Positions 1 through 6,674 are shown, counted from the first letter of the stretch. The stretch: 8,234 nucleotides of DNA from Lachnospiraceae bacterium (GCA_017476305.1 JAFVAA010000887.1:1-8234); one strand, 5' to 3'. Notes: a model not told the origin generated them from the sequence alone. Translations and numbers: made by a program.

Positions 1-118
1 CGTACGTATGTATTTCAAGAAGCTGACATCGGAGCAGTTTAGTGATTTGATCGTTATTTCCTATAATGAAATTGAGACAAATGTGGAATTGCAGTCGATT
101 GGAATGGTAACGGTATAA
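1..118 (+). CDS. flhA: Flagellar biosynthesis protein FlhA, C-terminal end (partial)
   Basis: Reading from base 2, 38 codons end at TAA 116-118. The peptide contains DLIVISYNEI followed by NVELQSIGMVTV. This matches the conserved end of FlhA, where a 'VLSYNEI' segment and an 'IQSIG-V' tail close the cytoplasmic domain. FlhA is the large inner-membrane component of the flagellar type III export gate, and its C-terminal domain docks export substrates and chaperones. The membrane part lies upstream of the window. flhF follows on the same strand, as is usual in Firmicutes and many other flagellated bacteria. The identification rests on a short but highly conserved tail. Confidence 0.85.
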   Translation, partial: VRMYFKKLTSEQFSDLIVISYNEIETNVELQSIGMVTV

Positions 119-119
119 A

Positions 120-150
120 TAGTCTCCCACACTTCGTGCGGGAGCCATAG
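120..150. repeat. 31-nt palindromic repeat, copy 1
   Basis: First of three copies of a repeat that begins TAGTCTC and ends GGGAGCCATAG. It folds into a stem with arms CTCCCACAC and GTGCGGGAG around a TTC loop; one A-C mismatch interrupts the stem. The terminator-like hairpin at 150-173 follows immediately. Copies 1 and 2 start exactly 90 nt apart. This looks like a small dispersed intergenic palindrome (REP-like), not a gene. Confidence 0.8.
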
Positions 151-173
151 AAAAACGAGCAAGCTCGTTTTTC
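150..173. terminator. Bidirectional terminator-like hairpin between flhA and flhF
   Basis: AAAAACGAGC (151-160) and GCTCGTTTTT (163-172) are perfect reverse complements separated by AA; G150 and C173 extend the stem to 11 bp. The GC-rich part is only about 5 bp, with an A run on one side and a U run on the other. The element therefore looks like a weak intrinsic terminator readable from either strand. It lies 32 nt after the flhA stop codon, inside what should be one operon, so it may attenuate transcription or protect RNA ends instead of ending it completely. Confidence 0.5.
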
Positions 174-209
174 AAAAATATCGGATAGATAAATATGGTC
201 TGAGGGTTG

Positions 210-240
210 TAGTCTCCCGCACTTTGTTCGGGAGCCATAG
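210..240. repeat. 31-nt palindromic repeat, copy 2
   Basis: Second copy, with arms CTCCCGCAC and GTTCGGGAG around a TTT loop. The sixth stem pair is G-C here where copy 1 has an A-C mismatch, and the seventh is a C-T mismatch where copy 1 has C-G. Its last three bases (TAG, 238-240) are also the first three bases of copy 3, so these two copies are fused head to tail with a 28-nt period. Confidence 0.8.
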
Positions 241-268
241 TCTCTCGAACTTCGTTCGGGAGCCATAG
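238..268. repeat. 31-nt palindromic repeat, copy 3
   Basis: Third copy, with arms CTCTCGAAC and GTTCGGGAG around a TTC loop. All nine positions pair, with one T-G wobble. The seventh pair is A-T where copy 1 has C-G, a compensatory double change that suggests the fold is kept. The sequence CATAGAAAAA follows the palindrome here exactly as in copy 1, so the repeated unit may be slightly longer than 31 nt. The copy ends 22 nt before the flhF ribosome binding site. Confidence 0.8.
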
Positions 269-304
269 AAAAAGTATATATAAATTATATGGAGACTGGA
301 AATC

Positions 305-1660
305 ATGGTTATTAGAAAGTATATTGCAACAACAGAAGAGGAAGCGGTTAATCTTGCAAAGGAGGAGCTTGGGGAAGACGTTGTGATCATGAATGTCAAG
401 CAGGTCGCAGCGAAAGGACTGATGAGGCTTTTTCGAAAGCCTTCCGTAGAGCTGACAGCAGCGGTAGATGATGTCAAGACCGAGGAAACAAAAAAAGAGG
501 ATGGTACCTCTGGTGGAGGGGAGCTGGATGTTCCTGATTTTTCAAAGCTTCAGGAGGCAATCCAGGAAACGAATGCTGTGCTTGCTGCTGAGGCGGAAAA
601 GGAAGCGAAAAAAAAGGCAGAGGCTATGGCGAACGCTTCTTCGAAGAGCGGAAAAGATACTAAAAATTCAAATGACAGGATACAGGAACCTGCGTTTCGT
701 CCGGATAGTGCAGATATTTTTGAACAGCCATCTGGTACAAATCAGGGAAAGCTGCGAGGGGACGATGATGATTTAGGGGAGCGGCTGAGTAATCTTCAGG
801 AGCTTTTGGAAAAGCAGATGGAGTCTGCTCAAAAGGAAAAGGCGGAAAAAGGAGAAAAGGAAAAGGCAGAAAAGCCATATTTTGATATGATCCGAAAGAA
901 GCTTTTGGACAATGAGGTAGAGGAAAACTATGTCAATCAGATTTTGGATGATATCGAGCAGAGCGTCAGTCCGAATGCAAATCTGGACAGTATTTTGGCG
1001 GGAGTATATCAGAAAATCGTACTTAAGATCGGAGAACCGCATTTGATCGATGTGAAGTCCAAAAAGACGAAGTATATCTTTTTTGTAGGTCCTACAGGAG
1101 TAGGAAAAACGACGACGATTGCGAAGATCGCGGCGACGTTAAAGCTCACGAAAAAATCAAAGCTTGCCCTGATTACGTCGGATACCTATCGTATTGCAGC
1201 GGTAGAGCAGCTTAGAACATATGCCAATATCTTAGGAATTCCACTTCAGGTGGTCTATACACCGGAGGATATGGAGAAGGCAAGGGATGAGCTTAGAGAC
1301 TATGATCTGGTGTTCGTAGATACTGCAGGAAGATCACATAACAATGATGAGCAGAGAGAAGATATCAGAGAGCTGTTTGATTCTGTAAAGGAGGATCAGA
1401 GGGAGGTCTATCTGGTTCTTAGTGCTACTACCAAATACAGAGATCTGGTGAAGATTGCGACTACTTATGCAGAGATGACGAAGTATTATCTGATCTTCAC
1501 TAAATTAGACGAAACGGATACCATTGGAAATATTTTTAATATACGGATGCTGACCGGAGCACCTCTGTCCTACAGTACCTATGGTCAGAATGTGCCGGAT
1601 GATATAGGAAAAACGAATGCACAGAACATTGCAAAACAGCTCCTTGGAGGGAATGGTTGA
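305..1660 (+). CDS. flhF: Flagellar biosynthesis GTPase FlhF
   Basis: SRP-family GTPase that helps fix the site and number of flagella, working at the membrane as a dimer with FlhG. Residues 1-55 match the FlhF N-terminus (MVIRKYIATTEEEAVNLAKE). Residues 56-190 are a long, low-complexity, Lys/Glu-rich B region. The N and G domains span about 193-448. G motifs are intact: P-loop GPTGVGKTTT at 262-271, DTYRIAAVEQL at 293-303, DTAGR at 339-343 and TKLDET at 399-404. There is no M domain, which separates it from Ffh. At 451 residues it is longer than B. subtilis FlhF (about 366), mainly because of the B region. The ATG at 305 has GGAG (291-294) 10 nt upstream. Its stop codon shares one base with the flhG start, so the two are probably translated together. 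An A-rich slippery sequence at 608-616 is discussed as a finding. Confidence 0.96.
   Translation: MVIRKYIATTEEEAVNLAKEELGEDVVIMNVKQVAAKGLMRLFRKPSVELTAAVDDVKTEETKKEDGTSGGGELDVPDFSKLQEAIQETNAVLAAEAEKEAKKKAEAMANASSKSGKDTKNSNDRIQEPAFRPDSADIFEQPSGTNQGKLRGDDDDLGERLSNLQELLEKQMESAQKEKAEKGEKEKAEKPYFDMIRKKLLDNEVEENYVNQILDDIEQSVSPNANLDSILAGVYQKIVLKIGEPHLIDVKSKKTKYIFFVGPTGVGKTTTIAKIAATLKLTKKSKLALITSDTYRIAAVEQLRTYANILGIPLQVVYTPEDMEKARDELRDYDLVFVDTAGRSHNNDEQREDIRELFDSVKEDQREVYLVLSATTKYRDLVKIATTYAEMTKYYLIFTKLDETDTIGNIFNIRMLTGAPLSYSTYGQNVPDDIGKTNAQNIAKQLLGGNG
1646..1651 (+). promoter_or_regulatory. Ribosome binding site of flhG, inside the flhF end
   Basis: GGAGGG at 1646-1651 lies 8 nt before the ATG at 1660. 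An alternative TTG at 1657 would sit only 5 nt away. The ATG is therefore preferred; it shares base 1660 with the flhF TGA stop (TGATG junction). Confidence 0.6.
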
Positions 1661-2538
1661 TGGATCAGGCAGAGCAGCTGAGAAATATTATAAAGGAACA
1701 AAATAAGAAAAAGCATCTTGCCAGAGTGATTACGGTCACGAGTGGAAAGGGCGGAGTGGGGAAATCAAATATTTCTGTTAATCTGGCGATTCAGCTGAGC
1801 CGCTTAAATAAGCGTGTAGTGGTTCTGGATGCGGATTTTGGCCTGGCCAATATTGAAATTATGCTGGGAATCAGACCAGAGTACAATCTGGCGGATGTGA
1901 TGTTTCGTGGAAAAGATCTACAGTCGATCATTACAAAGGGACCAGAGGATATTGGCTTTATTTCCGGTGGTTCCGGTTTAAAGGAGCTTACGAATTTAGA
2001 CAGCGATCAGGTGAGGAGCTTGGTCAGAACGATGTATGAGCTTGATAATATCGCGGATGTCGTCATCGTTGATACCGGTGCAGGAATCTCAAAAACCGTC
2101 ATAGATCTGGTAATGTCCAGTGCAGAGGTGGTTTTAGTGGCAACACCGGAGCCGACTTCTATCACGGATGCATATGCACTTTTAAAGACGCTCTGCCGTA
2201 GGGAGGAGTTCGATGTTTCAAAGACGAAGGTTTATATGGTTGCCAATCGAACGCATGGCTATAAAGAGGGGAAGGAGCTTTATGACAAGTTAAATATGGT
2301 GGTGCAGAAATTTTTGAAGATGAATATGTATTACATAGGGCATATCCCATCCGATGATAAACTGTTTCAGGCGGTCATGAAACAGCAGCCGGTTTCTGTA
2401 TCCTATCCAAATGCAAGTTCTTCCAGAGCACTTTTAGATATTGCAATGCTTTTGGAAAACGGGGAAGATGCCATGAAAGAGGTTTCCGGGAAAGGCTTAT
2501 CCGGTTTGTTTGCAAAAATGTTCCACCCCAAAAAATGA
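1660..2538 (+). CDS. flhG: Flagellar number/site ATPase FlhG (MinD family, YlxH-type)
   Basis: MinD-like ATPase that limits flagellar number and stimulates FlhF GTP hydrolysis. From the ATG at 1660 it has 292 residues, near the roughly 298 of B. subtilis YlxH. Residues 2-8 are DQAEQLR, matching the DQAxxLR activator motif reported for FlhG and absent from MinD; this is the best evidence that it is FlhG. The deviant Walker A is KGGVGKSN at 30-37, Walker A' is DADFGLAN at 57-64, and the Walker B aspartate is in VVIVDTGAG (D138). The C-terminal segment GLSGLFAKMFHPKK (279-292) looks like the amphipathic membrane-targeting helix of MinD/FlhG proteins. A TTG at 1657 would add one residue, but ATG fits the ribosome binding site better. 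The gene follows flhF with a one-base overlap. Confidence 0.95.
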   Translation: MDQAEQLRNIIKEQNKKKHLARVITVTSGKGGVGKSNISVNLAIQLSRLNKRVVVLDADFGLANIEIMLGIRPEYNLADVMFRGKDLQSIITKGPEDIGFISGGSGLKELTNLDSDQVRSLVRTMYELDNIADVVIVDTGAGISKTVIDLVMSSAEVVLVATPEPTSITDAYALLKTLCRREEFDVSKTKVYMVANRTHGYKEGKELYDKLNMVVQKFLKMNMYYIGHIPSDDKLFQAVMKQQPVSVSYPNASSSRALLDIAMLLENGEDAMKEVSGKGLSGLFAKMFHPKK

Positions 2539-2539
2539 T

Positions 2540-2572
2540 TTTTTTGGTATCATGGAGTTATGTACCAAAGAG
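2540..2572 (+). other. Stem-loop in the flhG-PilZ gap
   Basis: TTTGGTA (2543-2549) pairs with TACCAAA (2563-2569). After a single bulged T, CAT (2551-2553) pairs with ATG (2560-2562), leaving the loop GGAGTT. Weak T-G and T-A pairs extend the base outward to 2540 and 2572. It starts 1 nt after the flhG stop and has no following U run, so it does not look like a terminator. A role in RNA stability or protein binding is possible but unproven. Confidence 0.5.
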
Positions 2573-2614
2573 TAAATGCAGCGGACAGCAAAGGAATTAC
2601 GATAGGAGAGAAGG

Positions 2615-3355
2615 ATGATAGAGGAAATAATAAAACCAAAGGATCTGGTAAAGGTCTATTCGAAGAGGCAGGATGCCGGAGAACTGATAGAGCATGATAT
2701 TCCCTGGATCTTAAAGGGAAGGATTTTTCAGGTCCTGTCGGATACAGAGCTGGAGATCCTTGCAGAGGAAGCGGAACCGGAGCTGCAAAAAAATGTATGC
2801 TATATCCTGTATTTGTTTTCCTATGAAAAGGTCTTTTTATGTACTGCTTATTTTCAGGGCTTCTATACGGAGGATGGGAAAGTCGTGATTTCCTTTGAGC
2901 TTCTTTCTCCTTTGGAAAAGGTGCAGAGAAGAATGCATCAGAGAGTTTCCAGCCATGCAAAACTGTCTGTACACAGGCTTTCCGAGGAAAAGGTAAAGGA
3001 GTATCTGGGTGGAAATGAACTCTTAAGGGAGGATATCGAAAAGATTCCTGAGCCGGTTTCCTCTACGGAAGCTATGATCGATATTAGTGCAGGCGGAATC
3101 CGTTTTACTACAAATGAACAGATTCGAACGGGGGAGTATGTATATCTGCAGTTTGATGTGACAGAGCGGGATTTTCCGCTTACGATTTCGGCATATGGTC
3201 AGATCATCTATTCTGAACCGTTTCGGAACGAAGCTGGTATCTATGATATTCGCTTAAAATTCGTGGGAATGCCGGAAATGGTAAAAGAGAAGATCATACA
3301 CTATGTTTTTCAGATAGAAAGAGAAAAAAGAAAGATGGGAGGCAGGGTTTCATGA
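2615..3355 (+). CDS. YcgR/MotI-like flagellar brake protein with PilZ domain
   Basis: Predicted cytoplasmic c-di-GMP receptor that slows or disengages the flagellar motor. It has 246 residues. Residues 1-100 form a beta-rich N-terminal domain of the YcgR type. The PilZ domain follows, with the RxxxR motif at R106-R110 (RMHQR) and the DxSxxG motif at 156-161 (DISAGG), so the ligand-binding residues are present. The two motifs are 45 residues apart, wider than I recall for typical PilZ proteins; the extra piece (about 120-150) is charged. No membrane segment or signal peptide is visible. AGGAG at 2604-2608 lies 6 nt before the ATG. The stop overlaps the cheB start (ATGA), so it is probably co-translated with cheB. 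Family assignment is firm. Acting on the motor stator, as known for YcgR and MotI, is inferred from context. Confidence 0.9.
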   Translation: MIEEIIKPKDLVKVYSKRQDAGELIEHDIPWILKGRIFQVLSDTELEILAEEAEPELQKNVCYILYLFSYEKVFLCTAYFQGFYTEDGKVVISFELLSPLEKVQRRMHQRVSSHAKLSVHRLSEEKVKEYLGGNELLREDIEKIPEPVSSTEAMIDISAGGIRFTTNEQIRTGEYVYLQFDVTERDFPLTISAYGQIIYSEPFRNEAGIYDIRLKFVGMPEMVKEKIIHYVFQIEREKRKMGGRVS

Positions 3356-4467
3356 AAAAAATATTAGTTGTTGATGATTCTGCACTTATGAGAAGGGTGC
3401 TATTTGATATAATTAATTCCGATGAGAATCTTACAGCTGATAAGTATGCTGTAAATGGTTTGGACGCATTAGAAATCTTAAAATCCGGTCAAAAGTTTGA
3501 TGCCATTGTCTTGGATATCAATATGCCTAAGATGAATGGAATCGAATTTTTAAGAGAACTTCGGAAAATGGGAATGCGGGAGAATGTCCTGATCGTCAGC
3601 ACTCTTGCAAAGGAAGATGCGAAGGAAACGATTCAGGCTTTGGAGCTTGGTGCGATTGATTTTTTGACAAAGCCGGACAGTTTGTCTGAGGCAAAGGGTA
3701 CGGATTTTAGCAGCAGGCTGATCTCTATGCTTCACATAGCAGCCAGCATAGGCAGTACGGAAAAATCGTCATCCGGTTCTGAAAAGCCGGTGCTGAAAAA
3801 GGAGTCTGCGCCAAAGCGGGCGGAGGCTTCCGCAAGACCTCAAAGGAAGCCGCATTTGGATAAGAGCCCTGTGGGAAAGGGAGCGAATAAATTAGTTGCA
3901 CTCGCCTGCTCCACAGGAGGTCCGAAAGCACTGCAGTATGTGATTCCATTTCTTCCAGCCAATCTCGATGCACCGGTTTTGATCGTACAGCATATGCCAG
4001 AGGGCTTTACGAGTTCACTAAGCACGAGACTTGATGAGCTTAGCAGAGTGAATGTCAGGGAATCCCTGGATGGGGAGACGATCAAAAAAGGAAATGTATA
4101 TCTGGCAAAAGGTGGTTCACAGATGCGGCTGTTGGAAAAAAGTGCAAGTACACACGTCCTCTCTGTGAGAACAGATGAGCCTGCCCGGGGTGGTTTGAAG
4201 CCTTGTGCAGATATTATGTATGAGTCGCTTGTGAATTCCTCCTTTGATGAGATTACCTGCGTTGTGCTGACCGGTATGGGAGCAGATGGAACCAAAGGGA
4301 TTCTACAATTAGAACAAACAAATAAAATCTATGTTATTGCTCAGGATGAACCGACATCAACGGTATATGGAATGCCAAAGGCAGTTTATAATGCCGGTGT
4401 AGTAGATGAGGTGGTTGCTTTAAAGGGAATTGCCGATGCAATAACGAAGCATGTGGGGGTGCGCTAA
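3352..4467 (+). CDS. cheB: Chemotaxis protein-glutamate methylesterase CheB
   Basis: Response regulator that removes methyl groups from receptor glutamates after phosphorylation by CheA. It has 371 residues. The receiver domain spans about 1-130, with acidic residues D8/D9, phosphoacceptor D55 in VLDINMP, T84, and K107 in the TKP motif. A Ser/Lys-rich linker covers about 135-178. The methylesterase domain runs from about 179 to 371, with the catalytic triad S187 (CSTGGP), H214 (QHMPEGF) and D312 (GMGADG). The full triad rules out a plain CheY-like protein. The ATG at 3352 overlaps the PilZ stop by four bases, and GGAGG at 3338-3342 is 9 nt upstream. cheA follows after one base, so phosphodonor and acceptor are probably made together. 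Confidence 0.97.
   Translation: MKKILVVDDSALMRRVLFDIINSDENLTADKYAVNGLDALEILKSGQKFDAIVLDINMPKMNGIEFLRELRKMGMRENVLIVSTLAKEDAKETIQALELGAIDFLTKPDSLSEAKGTDFSSRLISMLHIAASIGSTEKSSSGSEKPVLKKESAPKRAEASARPQRKPHLDKSPVGKGANKLVALACSTGGPKALQYVIPFLPANLDAPVLIVQHMPEGFTSSLSTRLDELSRVNVRESLDGETIKKGNVYLAKGGSQMRLLEKSASTHVLSVRTDEPARGGLKPCADIMYESLVNSSFDEITCVVLTGMGADGTKGILQLEQTNKIYVIAQDEPTSTVYGMPKAVYNAGVVDEVVALKGIADAITKHVGVR
4455..4460 (+). promoter_or_regulatory. Ribosome binding site of cheA, inside the cheB end
   Basis: GGGGGT at 4455-4460 lies about 8-9 nt before the ATG at 4469. It decides against the in-frame ATG at 4451, which overlaps cheB and would add only MWGCAK ahead of the normal CheA N-terminus. Confidence 0.5.
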
Positions 4468-4468
4468 A

Positions 4469-6616
4469 ATGGATGTAAGCCAGTATCTTGAAATTTTTAT
4501 TGATGAAACAAAAGAACATTTACAGACCTTAAGCGATCAGTTTATGGTCATCGAGCAGGAACCGGAAAATATGGATGCGGTCAATGAAATTTTCCGTGCT
4601 GCCCATTCTTTAAAGGGAATGGCAGGTACTATGGGATTTAAGCGCATGCAGCGTTTGACTCATGATATGGAAAATGTCTTTCAGGAAATCCGTAGTGAAA
4701 ACATGAAGGTTTCTCCGGAGCTTGTCGATGTCCTGTTCCGGGGCCTGGATGCTTTGGAAGCTTATCTTGCAGAGGTTTTGGAAACTGCAACAGAGGGTGA
4801 AGAGGATAACGAAGAAATCTGTAATACATTAAATTCGATTGCAGCAAAGGCTACAGGCAAGGGAGGAGATGCAGCACCGGCACCTGCAGCACCGGCACCG
4901 GCACCGGCTGAGAGTTCTGCACCTGCAGAAAGCTCCACGGAGAGCAGTACATCTTCTGCAGGAGGGAGTGCGAAGGCAAAGTATCTTGATATCCCAATCG
5001 CAGATGCGGACAGGACTACGTTTGACAAAGCAAAAGACTCCGGACAAAATATTTTTGGTATTACGGTATATCTTCAGGATTCCTGTATTTTGAAGGCTGC
5101 GAGAGCATTTTTGGTATTTAAGGCTTTGGAGGAGTTAGGCGAGGTCTTCCGCGCAGTTCCCAGTGTGCAGGATATTGAAGATGAGAAGTTCGAGTCTGAT
5201 TTCAGCCTGATTTATCTTACCTCGGAAAGCCAGCAAAAGGTGAAACAGGTAATCGAGTCTGTTTCTGAAATCAAAGAAGCAATCGTGGGTCCTGTTGGCG
5301 AGGAAGCGAAGGCAGAGGAAGAAAAGGCACCGGAGGCAGAAAAGAAGGAAGAACCGAAGAAGGCAGAAAATGCACCGGCCGCTTCACAGGCTGCTGCAAA
5401 AGCTGCTCCGAAGAAAGCGAAGGAAGAGAAGAAGCCTGCTGCAAAGGCAGCGAAGCCTGCCGTCGGCAGAACCGTTCGTGTCGATATTGAAAAGCTTGAT
5501 GTACTCATGAATCTGGTGAGTGAGCTTATTATTGCGAAAAACGGTATTGTTTCCATCAGCACATCAGATGCTTCTATCAATGATTCCGGTCTGAATGAGC
5601 AGATTGAGTATCTGGAGAGCGTCACGACCAATCTTCATGAGTCTGTCATGAAGGTTCGAATGGTACCGATTGAATCTGTAGTGAACATATTTCCGCGTAT
5701 GATTCGTGATCTGTCTAAGAAACTCGGCAAAAAAATGGAGCTTCATATGTCCGGTGAGGAGACAGAGCTTGATCGTACCGTTATTGATGAAATCGGAGAT
5801 CCTTTACAGCATTTGCTCCGTAATTCTGCCGATCATGGTCTGGAGGAAAATGACGAAAGAATTGCTCTTGGTAATGAAGAGGTAGGAAATATTTACCTGG
5901 ATGCCTATCAGGAAGGAAACAATGTTACGATCGAGGTACGTGATGACGGTGCCGGTATCAATATAGAAAAGGTAAGACAAAAAGCCATTGATAAGGGAAC
6001 GATTTCAGAAGAACAGGCAGCAATCATGTCTGATAAAGAAATTATTGACCTTCTGTTCCGTCCAAGCTTCTCTACAGCGGAGAAGATTACAGATGTATCC
6101 GGACGAGGCGTTGGTCTTGATGTAGTAAAGACGAAGATCGAAGGCCTGGGCGGAAGCATTGAATGTAAGACGGAAATCGGCGAAGGAAGCAGCTTCATTA
6201 TTCGATTACCAGTTACACTTGCTATTATTCAGGCTCTGATGGTTGAAATCGGAAAAGAGAAGTATGCGATTCCTTTGGGAAGCATCGAAACGATCGAGGA
6301 TGTTCCGTTTGATGATGTGAAACTGGTTCAGATGAAGGAAGTAATCAATCTTCGTGGTACGGTTATCCCTCTTATCCGTCTGGACAGACTTTTGGAGGTA
6401 GAGCCGGGAGATTTCGAACCGGAGAGCCTGACAGTGGTTATCGTCCGCAAAGGAGACAGACAGGCTGGTCTGGTAGTAGATAATCTGAACGGACAGCAGG
6501 AAATCGTTATTAAGCCGATTGGAGAATATATTCACTGCAGCAAGCTGATCAGTGGGGCTACGATTCTTGGAAATGGTGATATTGCGCTTATTTTAGAGGC
6601 AAATACTTTAGTATAG
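4469..6616 (+). CDS. cheA: Chemotaxis sensor histidine kinase CheA
   Basis: Receptor-coupled kinase that autophosphorylates and passes phosphate to CheY and CheB. It has 715 residues from the ATG at 4469. P1 (about 1-125) carries phosphorylated H46 in AAHSLKGMAG. A Pro/Ala/Ser linker (about 134-168) leads to P2, the response-regulator docking domain (about 170-272). A second linker rich in Ala, Lys and Glu follows (about 278-333). P3 dimerisation spans about 334-405. The P4 ATP-binding domain has the N box HLLRNSADHG (448-457), the G1 box DDGAGIN (492-498), the G2 box GRGVGLD (545-551) and GEGSSF (571-576). P5, a CheW-like domain, closes the protein (about 580-715) with NLRGTVIP (627-634). 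All five domains and key residues are present. It starts 1 nt after the cheB stop. The two long linkers account for its being somewhat longer than B. subtilis CheA (about 672). Confidence 0.97.
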   Translation: MDVSQYLEIFIDETKEHLQTLSDQFMVIEQEPENMDAVNEIFRAAHSLKGMAGTMGFKRMQRLTHDMENVFQEIRSENMKVSPELVDVLFRGLDALEAYLAEVLETATEGEEDNEEICNTLNSIAAKATGKGGDAAPAPAAPAPAPAESSAPAESSTESSTSSAGGSAKAKYLDIPIADADRTTFDKAKDSGQNIFGITVYLQDSCILKAARAFLVFKALEELGEVFRAVPSVQDIEDEKFESDFSLIYLTSESQQKVKQVIESVSEIKEAIVGPVGEEAKAEEEKAPEAEKKEEPKKAENAPAASQAAAKAAPKKAKEEKKPAAKAAKPAVGRTVRVDIEKLDVLMNLVSELIIAKNGIVSISTSDASINDSGLNEQIEYLESVTTNLHESVMKVRMVPIESVVNIFPRMIRDLSKKLGKKMELHMSGEETELDRTVIDEIGDPLQHLLRNSADHGLEENDERIALGNEEVGNIYLDAYQEGNNVTIEVRDDGAGINIEKVRQKAIDKGTISEEQAAIMSDKEIIDLLFRPSFSTAEKITDVSGRGVGLDVVKTKIEGLGGSIECKTEIGEGSSFIIRLPVTLAIIQALMVEIGKEKYAIPLGSIETIEDVPFDDVKLVQMKEVINLRGTVIPLIRLDRLLEVEPGDFEPESLTVVIVRKGDRQAGLVVDNLNGQQEIVIKPIGEYIHCSKLISGATILGNGDIALILEANTLV

Positions 6617-6624
6617 AAGGGGCG

Positions 6625-6663
6625 GGAATGTTATTAGAAGGATTTCCTTTTTAGTAACGTTTC
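6625..6663 (+). other. Long stem-loop between cheA and cheW
   Basis: GTTATTAGAAGG (6630-6641) pairs with CCTTTTTAGTAAC (6646-6658) around the loop ATTT, with one bulged base and two G-T wobbles. Five more pairs, two of them wobbles, extend it to 6625 and 6663, giving about 17 pairs. It ends 5 nt before the cheW ribosome binding site. The U run is inside the stem, so it is not a standard terminator. It could be an RNA processing or stability element that sets the CheA:CheW ratio; that function is inference. Confidence 0.6.
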
Positions 6664-6668
6664 GGAAT

Positions 6669-6674
6669 GGAGGT
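6669..6674 (+). promoter_or_regulatory. Strong ribosome binding site that fixes the cheW start
   Basis: GGAGGT at 6669-6674 lies 7 nt before the ATG at 6682, a near-ideal Shine-Dalgarno arrangement. The upstream in-frame ATG at 6667 overlaps this site and has no good ribosome binding site of its own, so the start at 6682 is chosen. Confidence 0.8.

Noticed and set aside
62..67. TATAAT hexamer in the end of flhA
   Set aside because: It encodes part of the conserved SYNEI motif of FlhA and has no fitting -35 element, so protein constraint explains it.
54..477. Minus-strand open frames across the flhA-flhF gap that contain repeated YGSRTKCGRL/YGSRTKFERL peptides
   Set aside because: The repeated peptides are translations of the palindromic repeats. 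The 28-nt spacing of copies 2 and 3 breaks the shared reading frame, and the frames run into flhA or flhF on the opposite strand with no ribosome binding site.
468..776. Second + strand frame inside flhF giving a Lys/Arg-rich peptide
   Set aside because: It lies entirely within flhF in another frame; its basic composition is a shadow of the Lys/Glu codons of the B region.
2561..2696. Small + strand frame beginning ATGTACCAAAG before the PilZ gene
   Set aside because: The ATG lies in the stem of a hairpin, no ribosome binding site precedes it, and the frame overlaps the well-supported PilZ start.
4829..5631. Minus-strand frames rich in Ala, Ser, Phe or Cys opposite cheA linkers
   Set aside because: They are produced by the low-complexity linker codons of cheA and have no recognisable domain or ribosome binding site.
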